Positions 32,662 through 40,552 of a stretch of 64,000 nt of DNA are shown one piece after another; positions within the stretch are counted from its first letter, which is position 1; every line of letters begins with the position of its first letter. The notes under the pieces were generated by a model. That model saw nothing but the letters and a program-made list of their open reading frames with translations, had not been told where the DNA came from and did not search any database. Origin of the DNA: Allobosea sp. UNC402CLCol (lineage in GTDB: Bacteria > Pseudomonadota > Alphaproteobacteria > Rhizobiales > Beijerinckiaceae); NCBI RefSeq assembly GCF_000745475.1, contig NZ_JQJJ01000015.1, forward strand, positions 124,001 through 188,000, read 5' to 3'. Both the position numbers and the translations under genes were made by a program.

Positions 32662-33402
32662 ATGGAACATGTCGATCATATCCTGATCGTCGATGACGAT
32701 CGTGAGATCCGCGATCTGGTATCGAGCTATCTCGCGAAGAACGGGCTCAGGACCTCGATCGCCGCGGACGGGCGCCAGATGCGCAGCTTCCTCGACGCCA
32801 ACACCGTCGACCTGATCGTGCTCGACGTGATGATGCCAGGGCAGGACGGGCTCGCGCTCTGCCGCGAATTGCGCGCCGGTAAGCACAAGGCGACGCCGAT
32901 CCTGATGCTGACGGCCCGCAGCGACGAGATGGATCGCGTCATCGGGCTGGAGATGGGCGCCGACGACTATCTCTCGAAGCCCTTCGCCGCTCGCGAATTG
33001 CTGGCGCGGATCAATGCTGTGCTGCGGCGCACCCGGATGCTGCCGCCGAACTTGCAGATCAGCGAAGCCGGCCAGATCCTGACCTTCGGCTCCTGGCGGC
33101 TCGATACCGTGCGGCGCCATCTCCTCGACGCGCAAGGCACGGAGGTGGCGCTGAGCGGCGCCGAATACCGGCTGCTGCGCGTCTTCATCGATCATCCCCA
33201 GCGCGTCCTCAACCGCGACCAGCTCCTGAACCTGACGCAGGGGCGCGATGCCGAATTGTTCGACCGCTCGATCGACCTACTGGTCAGTCGACTGCGCCAG
33301 CGGCTCGGCGACGATGCGCGCGAGCCGACCTATATCAAGACCGTACGTAGCGAGGGCTACGTTCTTGCGGTCCCCGTCGAGATCACGGAACCCAGGTCGT
33401 GA
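32662..33402 (+). CDS. OmpR-family two-component response regulator
   Basis: From the ATG at 32662 the protein has 246 residues. The receiver domain shows the acidic pocket ILIVDDDREIRDLVSSYLAK, the phosphoacceptor aspartate in DLIVLDVMMPGQDGLALCRE, and the lysine in GADDYLSKPFAARELLARIN. The winged-helix C-terminal domain includes LSGAEYRLLRVFIDHPQRVL and RSIDLLVSRLRQRLGDDARE, followed by YIKTVRSEGYVL. Its stop overlaps the start of the histidine kinase by four bases (GTGA), so the pair forms one operon. The stimulus is not evident. Confidence 0.95.
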   Translation: MEHVDHILIVDDDREIRDLVSSYLAKNGLRTSIAADGRQMRSFLDANTVDLIVLDVMMPGQDGLALCRELRAGKHKATPILMLTARSDEMDRVIGLEMGADDYLSKPFAARELLARINAVLRRTRMLPPNLQISEAGQILTFGSWRLDTVRRHLLDAQGTEVALSGAEYRLLRVFIDHPQRVLNRDQLLNLTQGRDAELFDRSIDLLVSRLRQRLGDDAREPTYIKTVRSEGYVLAVPVEITEPRS

Positions 33403-34718
33403 CCGCGAACGCCGCGTTCCGCTTTCGCTTCCTGCCCCGGACGCTGCGCGCCCGCCTGTTCCTGATCCTGCTCGCGGGGCTCGCGATCGCCTACGGGCTC
33501 TCCTTCGGCGTTCTCTACGCGGAGCGCACCCTATCGGCGACGGCGGTGATGTTCCGCACGCTGGAGAACGATGTTGCGACCTCGATCGCAGTCCTCGACC
33601 GGACGCCGGCAACCGAGCGACCCGAGCTGCTCGAATGGCTCAGCCGTGGCAACTATTCGCTCGCCCTGGGACCAGGCCTTGCCGGCGTGCCCAACACCTC
33701 ACGCCATGGCCAGGAGATCGCGGCCAGGTTGGCAAGCGCCGCCGGTCCGCGCTTTCCTTTGCGGATCGAGGCGATCCCGGGCGAGGACGGCCGCCTGCAG
33801 GCCCATCTGACCTTGAGCGACGGCAGCCCGCTGACCATTGAGATCACCCCGCGCGGTATCATGCCGGTCGCGGACTGGCTGCCCTATGTTCTGGTGGCGC
33901 AGATGGTCCTTTTGCTGGCTTGTGTCTGGTTCGCGGTCAAGCAGGCGGTCCGTCCGCTCGGCGAACTCGCGGCCGCCGCCGAGGCGCTCGACCCCAACGC
34001 GAAGAGTCCGCCCCTGAGCGAGGCCGGCCCCAGCGAGGTCGTTCATGCCGCCCGGGCCTTCAATGCGATGCGCGACCGGATCGCGCATTATCTGGAAGAG
34101 CGCGTGCAGATCCTCGCAGCGATTTCGCACGATCTCCAAACCCCTATCACCCGCATGCGGCTACGCGCCGACATGGCCGACGACTCGCCGGAGCGGGATA
34201 AGCTCGTCAACGACCTCCGCGAGATCGAGCGGCTGGTGCAGGACGGCATCGCCTATGCACGCAGCGCTCATAGCAATGGCGAGAAGAAAACGCGGATCGA
34301 CCTTGCCTCCTTGGTCGACAGCATCGCCTATGACTATCAGGACACCGGCAAGGTGGTGACGGTGGCCAGCCGGATCGACGGCATCACCTCTACCAAGCCG
34401 CACGCACTGCGGCGCATCCTGTCGAACTTCATCGACAATGCCTTGAAATTCGCAGGCGCCGCGGAGATCGCGATGGAGCGCAGGGACGGCGGCGCCATCG
34501 CGATCACCGTGCTGGACTGCGGCCCCGGCATCCCCGAGGAGATGCTGTCCGCCGCCATGCAGCCCTTCTTTCGCCTGGAGCCATCGCGCAACCGCGAGAC
34601 CGGCGGAGCCGGGCTCGGGCTCGCCATCGCCCAGCAACTGGCCTCATCCATCGGCGGGTCGGTCAGGCTCTCCAATCGCGTCGGTGGCGGTTTGGCGGCG
34701 GAAGTGATCATTCCTTGA
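33399..34718 (+). CDS. Membrane sensor histidine kinase
   Basis: Partner of the preceding regulator; GTG start at 33399. The 439 residues begin with a membrane helix (RLFLILLAGLAIAYGLSFGV), a periplasmic sensor loop of about 130 residues, and a second helix (YVLVAQMVLLLACVWFAV). Then come HAMP, the dimerisation/phosphoacceptor box QILAAISHDLQTPITRMRLR, and the ATPase domain with the N-box (ILSNFIDNALKFAGA), G1 (LDCGPGIPEEM) and G2 (GGAGLGLAIAQQLA). Architecture matches EnvZ/QseC-type kinases. The ligand is unknown. About 350 bases with no clear gene follow. Confidence 0.95.
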   Translation: MTANAAFRFRFLPRTLRARLFLILLAGLAIAYGLSFGVLYAERTLSATAVMFRTLENDVATSIAVLDRTPATERPELLEWLSRGNYSLALGPGLAGVPNTSRHGQEIAARLASAAGPRFPLRIEAIPGEDGRLQAHLTLSDGSPLTIEITPRGIMPVADWLPYVLVAQMVLLLACVWFAVKQAVRPLGELAAAAEALDPNAKSPPLSEAGPSEVVHAARAFNAMRDRIAHYLEERVQILAAISHDLQTPITRMRLRADMADDSPERDKLVNDLREIERLVQDGIAYARSAHSNGEKKTRIDLASLVDSIAYDYQDTGKVVTVASRIDGITSTKPHALRRILSNFIDNALKFAGAAEIAMERRDGGAIAITVLDCGPGIPEEMLSAAMQPFFRLEPSRNRETGGAGLGLAIAQQLASSIGGSVRLSNRVGGGLAAEVIIP

Positions 34719-35072
34719 GCCCTCGCGACGTGCGAATTTCTGGCTCGGGGTGTTTCGGATGTTCCTGCCGCGATCGACATCCAAAGCGGTTTTCCCAACT
34801 TTTAATGTCTGGTTTCAGTCGAGAAGCTAACGTCCGCGATTGGCGCAATTCGATCGATCTGCCAAGACGCCGTGGGGCGCATGTGCCGGAAACACGCGAC
34901 CTCAGGCGAACGTCGGCTTAGCCATGGCAGCAGCCGGTCACCAATCGATGCTACCTCAACGAATTGGTGATGACGGTCTACGCGACGTTACGACATTACT
35001 TATGCCATTTTGCACTCGGTTCGCTTGCCTAGTCGTTTCGACGCTGGTGCCGAACCGGCCGGGGGCGTTCGC

Positions 35073-37580
35073 ATGACGGAAAATCCGTTCTGGGTCAGAG
35101 CAGGCATCACAAGACGTGGCGCCGCACTTCTCATCGACTACCTGATCATCATGGTGCTAACGCAGGCACTCGTGGCGAGCGTTTTTGACCTGACAGGCGG
35201 ACGGATTCAGGACAGCGGCGCCTTTCAGAAACAATGTTCGATGGCCAAGGAGCGTCCGGTCGGCGTGTCTCTGCCGGCTGGATTTACTCCAACGGGCGAA
35301 GCGATATGCATCTCATATTTCTTCAGCAAGCCGGTCGCGCGATCTTACGTCTTCGAGCGCAAGATGCCGGATTCGCCGTTGAGGCAGACCGTCGGGTTCA
35401 CCCTCGACACGACCGATACACCGATCAGAGCCTTCGACTTCACGCTGATGCAATGGCCGCTGCTCGCATTCTTGCGATGGGCCTTAGAGCGCCACGGCTG
35501 GAGATCACCTGGAAGACTGGCGGCGGGTCTCCAGGTCGTGTCATGGCGGCTTGAGGTTCCTGAGATCGCGAGCGGCAAAGACCTGACCATACGATATCTG
35601 CTGTTCGCCGCGGCTGGATTGCCAGCAGTCGGCTTCGCCGCCGTTGCAGTCTGCGCGGCTTGGCTGGGCTTCTTAAAACCGAGCGATGTCATGATGGGGC
35701 TGTTGAGTATCGCCGGCTGGCTGCCGACGATCGCACTCGTTGCCGCAGTGATCGCGATCTTCAAACGGCGTGACAGCTTTTACGATCAGGCGGCTAGGAC
35801 GCGCGTCGTGATGGTCGTCGATCCGCAGTCTGTCGAGGCACGGTCGACAGAGCCGCCATCAACGAAGAGCGTCCCATTTTCATTGAGAACTTCAGCAATC
35901 ACCTCTAAGGCCGCGTTGGGGTTGGCGCTGTTGCTGGTGCTGATATTCGCGGCGGAGCTCGTAAATGCGCGTTTGGCCGGGCGGGTGCAGGGCTTTTCGG
36001 TCGATTGGCAGACAGGAGGTCTGTTCGGCGGCGTGTCCTATGAGGCAACCGCCCAAGGCGGGCAGTGGTACAGGCTCGCGACGTCCTCATTCCTGCATTG
36101 GAGCCTGAACCATCTCGCCACCAACCTCGTCGCGCTCCTTGCGGTCGGGGTCTTGCTGGAGCCCATCATCGGCGCTGCGTGGTTCGTTGCGATTTTTCTG
36201 CTGAGCGGCCTAGCGGGAGCCGGCCTCTCGATCATGCAAAACCTGCCCAACACGATGAGCATGGGAGCCTCGGGAGCCATCCTCGGCCTCATGGCCGCCG
36301 GCTTGATCCTCTCGTTTCGGCTGGCTGAGGGACCGCGTCGGCTTTGGTTGCAAGCTGTCAGCATCGTGGTTCTCGGAGGCTCCCTGGCTCAAGGCAGTGG
36401 GCTTCCGGATTTAGGTTCAGATCATGCTTCGCATCTGGGCGGCGCCTTGGCAGGAAGCGCCGTTGGCGCGATTTTTATGCTCTTTTACAGATCGGACCGC
36501 CTTCCAGCACTCGGGAGATTCGCCGTCGGGGCTGCTGTTCTCGCCTCTGCTGCCACAGCCGCATCGATCCCAAGTGCAGGATTTGGCGACTTCTCGCTGG
36601 ATCGTCTTCTCGTGCCTGCGCAAGTCATGCCGAAGAGCGACGCGGAATGGGGGGCCCGGGCGAACGAGCTCGCAAGACGCTATCCACGTGATCCGAGAGT
36701 GCAGATGGCGCTGGCCCTGGCCGCCGGCTCGGATGTTTCTGCAAGAGATCGCGCGCTTCAGGGGGTAAAAGTCACAGCCGCGGCGCTGAGGCGGAATGAC
36801 CAGACCTTCGCGCTGACGATTTACCGTAATGCGCTGAAGGCTGTCGGACGATCCCGCATAGCGGCCTATGATTTCGTTGAAGCCAAGCTGAAGCTGACCG
36901 AGGCATTGGCCTTCCAACTCCCGCTCGATCCCGAACTGCTCTATCTGCGCGCTGACGCCGAGCAAGGGCTTGGAGAATGGTCTGCCGCCAAGGATGACTT
37001 GCAGAAGCTTTTAGCAGCCTTACCTGGAAACGTGCCCGGCTGGATAGCACTTGCGTTTGTGATGTCGGCGACCGGTGACCAGGCTGCTGCGATCAATTTC
37101 AGCAGCATCGCGCTGCTCCACGATCCGAAAAGTTTCAGTGCCCATCGGCAGCGCGGCTGGTTCTCTTATCTCGACGGCCGTTATGAGAGGGCATTGGTCG
37201 AGCTGGAGAAGGCGCGGGAACTCGATCCCAAAGACCATTACGCGGCAATCTGGGTTCATCTGGCGTCACTGCGGGCGGGTCTGGGCCCTCGCATCGATCT
37301 GGTTGCGCAGCAACTCGACCTGGCCAAATGGCCTGGTCCCGTGATGCGCTATCTTCGCAGTGAAATCGATGTGGCAGCCCTGCGGTCACTTGCAGCGAGC
37401 AAGGATGCCGTCCGCGATCAAAACCAACGGTGCGAAGCCAACTTCTATATCGGCGAAAATCTTCTCGCACATGACCCTGCCGAAGCTGCCACGAACTTCC
37501 GCGCTGCGCGAGAGATTTGCCCAAAAAGGTATTATGAGTGGGTTGGGGCTGGCGTGGAGCTCTCCAAGAAGATCGACTAG
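35073..37580 (+). CDS. RDD-rhomboid-TPR fusion membrane protein
   Basis: 835 residues from the ATG at 35073. Residues 8-230 resemble the RDD membrane domain: AGITRRGAALLIDYLIIMVL (R and D of the motif) and further helices. After a linker, residues 285-480 are a rhomboid protease: FLHWSLNHLATNLVALLAVG (HxxxN), NTMSMGASGAILGLMAAGLI with the catalytic serine in GASG, and SDHASHLGGALAGSAVGAIF with the catalytic histidine. The remaining 340 residues are helical tetratricopeptide-like repeats (LYLRADAEQGLGEWSAAKDD; AHRQRGWFSYLDGRYERALV). It would be an inner-membrane serine protease with a large C-terminal protein-interaction domain. The triple fusion is unusual; substrate unknown. Confidence 0.8.
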   Translation: MTENPFWVRAGITRRGAALLIDYLIIMVLTQALVASVFDLTGGRIQDSGAFQKQCSMAKERPVGVSLPAGFTPTGEAICISYFFSKPVARSYVFERKMPDSPLRQTVGFTLDTTDTPIRAFDFTLMQWPLLAFLRWALERHGWRSPGRLAAGLQVVSWRLEVPEIASGKDLTIRYLLFAAAGLPAVGFAAVAVCAAWLGFLKPSDVMMGLLSIAGWLPTIALVAAVIAIFKRRDSFYDQAARTRVVMVVDPQSVEARSTEPPSTKSVPFSLRTSAITSKAALGLALLLVLIFAAELVNARLAGRVQGFSVDWQTGGLFGGVSYEATAQGGQWYRLATSSFLHWSLNHLATNLVALLAVGVLLEPIIGAAWFVAIFLLSGLAGAGLSIMQNLPNTMSMGASGAILGLMAAGLILSFRLAEGPRRLWLQAVSIVVLGGSLAQGSGLPDLGSDHASHLGGALAGSAVGAIFMLFYRSDRLPALGRFAVGAAVLASAATAASIPSAGFGDFSLDRLLVPAQVMPKSDAEWGARANELARRYPRDPRVQMALALAAGSDVSARDRALQGVKVTAAALRRNDQTFALTIYRNALKAVGRSRIAAYDFVEAKLKLTEALAFQLPLDPELLYLRADAEQGLGEWSAAKDDLQKLLAALPGNVPGWIALAFVMSATGDQAAAINFSSIALLHDPKSFSAHRQRGWFSYLDGRYERALVELEKARELDPKDHYAAIWVHLASLRAGLGPRIDLVAQQLDLAKWPGPVMRYLRSEIDVAALRSLAASKDAVRDQNQRCEANFYIGENLLAHDPAEAATNFRAAREICPKRYYEWVGAGVELSKKID

Positions 37581-37776
37581 GTGCGTAAAGCAGCGTCTCT
37601 CAGCTTGAAGGGCAAGCTCACACTGAGAACGGTATCAGGTTCAGCGTGCTTCTGGCCGCCCCTGAAAGGTGTTCCTCCGTGAAGTAAGCATTTGAACCCT
37701 GTGGTCCTGACCCTGGAAACGGATCCTGTTGTCGTGCAATTTTTGGGCACTCTGAGCCTCCTAGAGGACAGATGCC

Positions 37777-38090
37777 ATGCCACGCGATCGATGCACGAAT
37801 GAGCAAATCGCCTTTGCCCTTCGGCAGGCGAAGAACGGCACGACGGTGGCGGAGAACTGCCGGAAGATAGGCGTCCACCGCTGGAAGAAGCAGTTTTCCG
37901 GGATGGGAAGGGTCGAGATCCGGCGCCTCAGAGCCAAATGCAAGGCTTGGCCGAAAGGCTATGTGCAGCTGCGCGAGGAGGGCATCTTCGGTGCCGCTGC
38001 CAAGCGCGGAGGCAAGCCTCCAGCGACAATCGCAGAGCCTGCGGTAGGCTGGAACCTTTGCCGTTGTCTGCTGTTCGCAGGGTTTAACCA
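37777..38090 (+). pseudogene. Degenerate IS3-family OrfA fragment
   Basis: Reads MPRDRCTNEQIAFALRQAKN, GTTVAENCRKIGVHRWKKQF, SGMGRVEIRRLRAKCKAW. It aligns by eye with IS3 OrfA (E-E-Q-I...V-A-E-x-C-R-K-x-G...W-K-x-x-F-G-G-M), but several residues of the recognition helix are deleted and the leucine zipper is lost. The rest of the frame is unrelated. A second, older IS3 remnant independent of that at 4081. Confidence 0.6.
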
Positions 38091-38110
38091 CCCAAACTGT
38101 GGAGGCAGGC

Positions 38111-38431
38111 ATGCCACGGGGTGATAAATCCAAATACACCGACAAGCAGGAGCGCAAGGCCGACCACATCGCCGAGGGCTACGAGAAGCGCGGAGTTTCC
38201 GAGAAGGAGGCCGAGCGGCGGGCGTGGGCGACCGTCAACAAGGATGATGGCGGTGGGAAGAAGGCGGGCGGATCCGGGCGGGGGAAGGAAACCGGCCATC
38301 CCGCCGCGCACAGGGGCGGCGAGAAGGGCGGTAATGCTTCTGCAGAGCGCAGCGCCGCCGATCGATCGGCATCGGCAAAGAAGGCGGCGGCGACGCGAAA
38401 GCGCAATGCCGAGCACAGAGCTAACCACTGA
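38111..38431 (+). CDS. Small basic protein annotated in relatives as plasmid-stabilization-like
   Basis: GGAGG lies six bases before the ATG at 38111; 106 residues. It begins MPRGDKSKYTDKQERKADHI, AEGYEKRGVSEKEAERRAWA, TVNKDDGGGKKAGGSGRGKE and is Lys/Gly/Ala-rich after that. The N-terminal helical part with ERKADHIAEGYEKRG...A-ERRAWATVNK is a widely conserved proteobacterial motif. The lysine-rich tail looks DNA-binding or disordered. It heads a run of stress-type genes. The molecular role is unknown. Confidence 0.75.
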   Translation: MPRGDKSKYTDKQERKADHIAEGYEKRGVSEKEAERRAWATVNKDDGGGKKAGGSGRGKETGHPAAHRGGEKGGNASAERSAADRSASAKKAAATRKRNAEHRANH

Positions 38432-38546
38432 AAAGAAGTTGGAACAGCCCTGCGTCTGGGTCGTTCATTCTAAGACCGGTCAGTCGGTCAACTCACCTCA
38501 CACCGAGATTCTCCGGCTCTTCGGAGAGCAACCTATGGAGCGAGTG

Positions 38547-38768
38547 ATGACTCATAACCAAGGCTTCGCCAACAACCCCGACAGGGCCCGCGACGCGGGC
38601 AAGAAGGGAGGCGAGCACAGCCACCAGAACGAACGCGGGCAGCAGTCCGCGTCGATCAGCGATCGCCCCCAGAGCGGATCGCACGGCACCGAGCGTGGCG
38701 GATCGGGCAACTTTGCCAATGATCGCGGGCGCGCGTCGGAAGCAGGTCGCAAGGGCGGCCAGCACTAG
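38547..38768 (+). CDS. KGG-repeat stress protein (con-10/YciG-like)
   Basis: From the ATG at 38547 (GGAG upstream): MTHNQGFANNPDRARDAGKK, GGEHSHQNERGQQSAS, then FANDRGRASEAGRKGGQH. Two copies of the F-A-x-[N/D]-P/R-x-R-A-x-E-A-G-x-K-G-G motif define the KGG family of small hydrophilic, stress-induced proteins. It is 73 residues, highly charged and probably intrinsically disordered. A terminator hairpin follows. Likely under general stress control, by analogy to relatives. Confidence 0.85.
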   Translation: MTHNQGFANNPDRARDAGKKGGEHSHQNERGQQSASISDRPQSGSHGTERGGSGNFANDRGRASEAGRKGGQH

Positions 38769-38792
38769 TCACCGTCGTAGTGCGAATTGGGT

Positions 38793-38820
38793 GGGCGGGT
38801 CCTTCGGGGCTCGCCCTTTT
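38793..38820 (+). terminator. Terminator after the KGG gene
   Basis: GGGCGGGTCC-TTCG-GGGCTCGCCC with wobble pairs around a UUCG-type loop, followed by TTTT. Confidence 0.7.
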
Positions 38821-38838
38821 CGCAGCAGGGAGGCCAGC

Positions 38839-39327
38839 ATGCTTCAAGTCCAGACGATTACCAGAACCTATAAGACGTTCGAAGATGCACGGAATGTCGC
38901 GGTCCGCTTGGCCGAGGCTGGCATTCAGCTAGAGAGGATCGGCCTTCTCGGACAGCAAGCCGGCGGAGACGACAATACGGCTGCAGCGGCGGGAGTCGGA
39001 GGCGCTGCTGGTGCGGCAACGGGGCTCGCGCTTGGCTTGGGCGCCCTGACCATTCCGGGCGTCGGACCGATCATTGCGACCGGCTGGTTCCTGTCGGGCG
39101 CGGTGACCGGCGCATTGGCAGGAGGCGTTATGGGCGCGCTGGTCGATGCCGGTGTACCAGCGAATGACGCCGAACGTCACGCCAGCGAACACGCGCTGGG
39201 TCGGTCTGTGGTCTCTGTGCGTGTAGAGGAGCCCGACATCGCGCTGGCAACGCGGATCATGGATGCCGCAATGCCTGTCGAAGCGGGTGAGGATCCTCAG
39301 GCCGACCTCGCCAGGGTCGTGTCCTGA
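38839..39327 (+). CDS. General stress protein 17M-like/glycine-zipper protein
   Basis: From the ATG at 38839 (AGGGAGG upstream): 162 residues. The N-terminal ferredoxin-like part TITRTYKTFEDARNVAVRLA leads to a glycine-rich hydrophobic segment (AAGVGGAAGAATGLALGLGA, GWFLSGAVTGALAGGVMGAL) and a C-terminal repeat of the first fold (RSVVSVRVEEPDIALATRIM). This matches the YflT/general-stress-17M layout, a soluble domain split by a glycine-zipper membrane insertion. It sits with the KGG and plasmid-stabilization-like genes in a stress cluster. Function unproven. Confidence 0.75.
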   Translation: MLQVQTITRTYKTFEDARNVAVRLAEAGIQLERIGLLGQQAGGDDNTAAAAGVGGAAGAATGLALGLGALTIPGVGPIIATGWFLSGAVTGALAGGVMGALVDAGVPANDAERHASEHALGRSVVSVRVEEPDIALATRIMDAAMPVEAGEDPQADLARVVS

Positions 39328-39464
39328 CGCCCATTCTCGGCCGCAAAGCGTCCGGGGAACTAGTCCTGGCCGAGACGGTTCGACGACAAAGCGCTGGGGG
39401 CGTTGGCTGGCGACAGCGCCGCGGCTCACGGCCTGACGCCTGTCGATCGGTCCATGATCAGGTA

Positions 39465-40070
39465 CTATATGACGCCTTCAATAAGCCCGAGGCTTTGAGC
39501 TTCGTTCGCTTCGATATACCAGTTTTCTGGTGCGCGCTTCAGCACCTGCTCCATGGTCACCGATGATCCGGCGATGAGGTTTTCGAAGCCTTCGTTCTGA
39601 ATCTGAATTGAATGCTCGATTTCGTTGAGCTTGGCTTTCAAATTCGCAATGCACGCCGTTAGCGGGCCATCCAGCATCACGTTGGCTTGTAGTTTGCGCT
39701 CGTGGATCATAAGCCGCGTGCCGCGTGTAAGGTACCGGTTAGGGCGGGCGAAGAAGCTCATGAAGGTCGCACCCGCGGAGTAGATCGCAGCCTTTCCGAG
39801 CAAGACGAAGCGCCGGTTCGGCTCCTGCTCGCTGTGGAACCGGATATCCTCTCCCATCATGCGCGCAACCTCGGGGTCCCCGCCCAAGGTACTGAGTTCG
39901 ATTACGACCAAACCTTCCAATGGCGACGTCATAAGTCGGTCTCGAAAGAACGCGTACATGACGTTATCCACGGTACCCGCCAGCAGGATTGGCGGGTTCA
40001 GGAAATCACGCGGCTGCAATGGTCGGAAAAGATCGGATTGGGCATCATTCGAGTTCGATGGCAGGCTCAT
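39465..40070 (-). CDS. ClpP/crotonase-fold serine peptidase-like protein
   Basis: The ATG at 40070 gives 201 residues (TTG at 40076 also possible). Motifs resemble ClpP: GLVVIELSTLGGDPEVARMM (GG backbone for substrate binding), FVLLGKAAIYSAGATFMSFF with a candidate nucleophile serine in YSAGA, and TRGTRLMIHERKLQ with a candidate histidine. The C-terminal half differs from housekeeping ClpP, and ENWYIEANEAQSLGLIEGVI matches the ClpP active-site-aspartate/C-terminal region only loosely. No ClpX is nearby, so it may be a stand-alone SDH/ClpP-like peptidase. Substrate unknown. Confidence 0.75.
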   Translation of the reverse strand: MSLPSNSNDAQSDLFRPLQPRDFLNPPILLAGTVDNVMYAFFRDRLMTSPLEGLVVIELSTLGGDPEVARMMGEDIRFHSEQEPNRRFVLLGKAAIYSAGATFMSFFARPNRYLTRGTRLMIHERKLQANVMLDGPLTACIANLKAKLNEIEHSIQIQNEGFENLIAGSSVTMEQVLKRAPENWYIEANEAQSLGLIEGVI

Positions 40071-40552
40071 AGTCAAACCTTAGCAATGTCGGTGCGACCA
40101 AACTCGACGCTCCACTCGGCGGTTCCATGCGACAGCATTGGCACGATGTGAAGCTTTCGTTCCCAGGCGGTTCTGGCCGCTCTCGGGGCGGATCAAGAAC
40201 CCAGTTTTGTCTCAAGAATCGTTGCCGAATCCGATTCAAGCATGGGCCCCGTCGGGCATAATGCTGACGGTTCGCAAACGAGTGTAAGGTTCGCCGCTCG
40301 ACGGAAGCCTTTTCTTCTCGGCCACCACGAACAGTTTTCCGGTCGCGCATCGAAAGACTTGGCATTCCATTTCGTGCCCTTAATTGGCTGCTCGGCCGCG
40401 ACACGCTGGGCAGCAAGTTGGCCGAGCAGCTGTGCTCATCAGGGGTGAGCGCAGGAGAAACGGCGCTCTCTGTCTTCTGATCCAAGCCCGCTAAAACGAA
40501 GCGGTCGCGCACAAAGCAGCCTCACGACGATGGCGAGTGATCGGTGTCGATG
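40071..40552. other. Spacer between the ClpP-like gene and treY; no gene seen
   Basis: About 480 bases between two minus-strand genes. Open frames on either strand are not protein-like and I see no terminator or repeat. It should carry the promoter of the ClpP-like gene. Confidence 0.4.
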
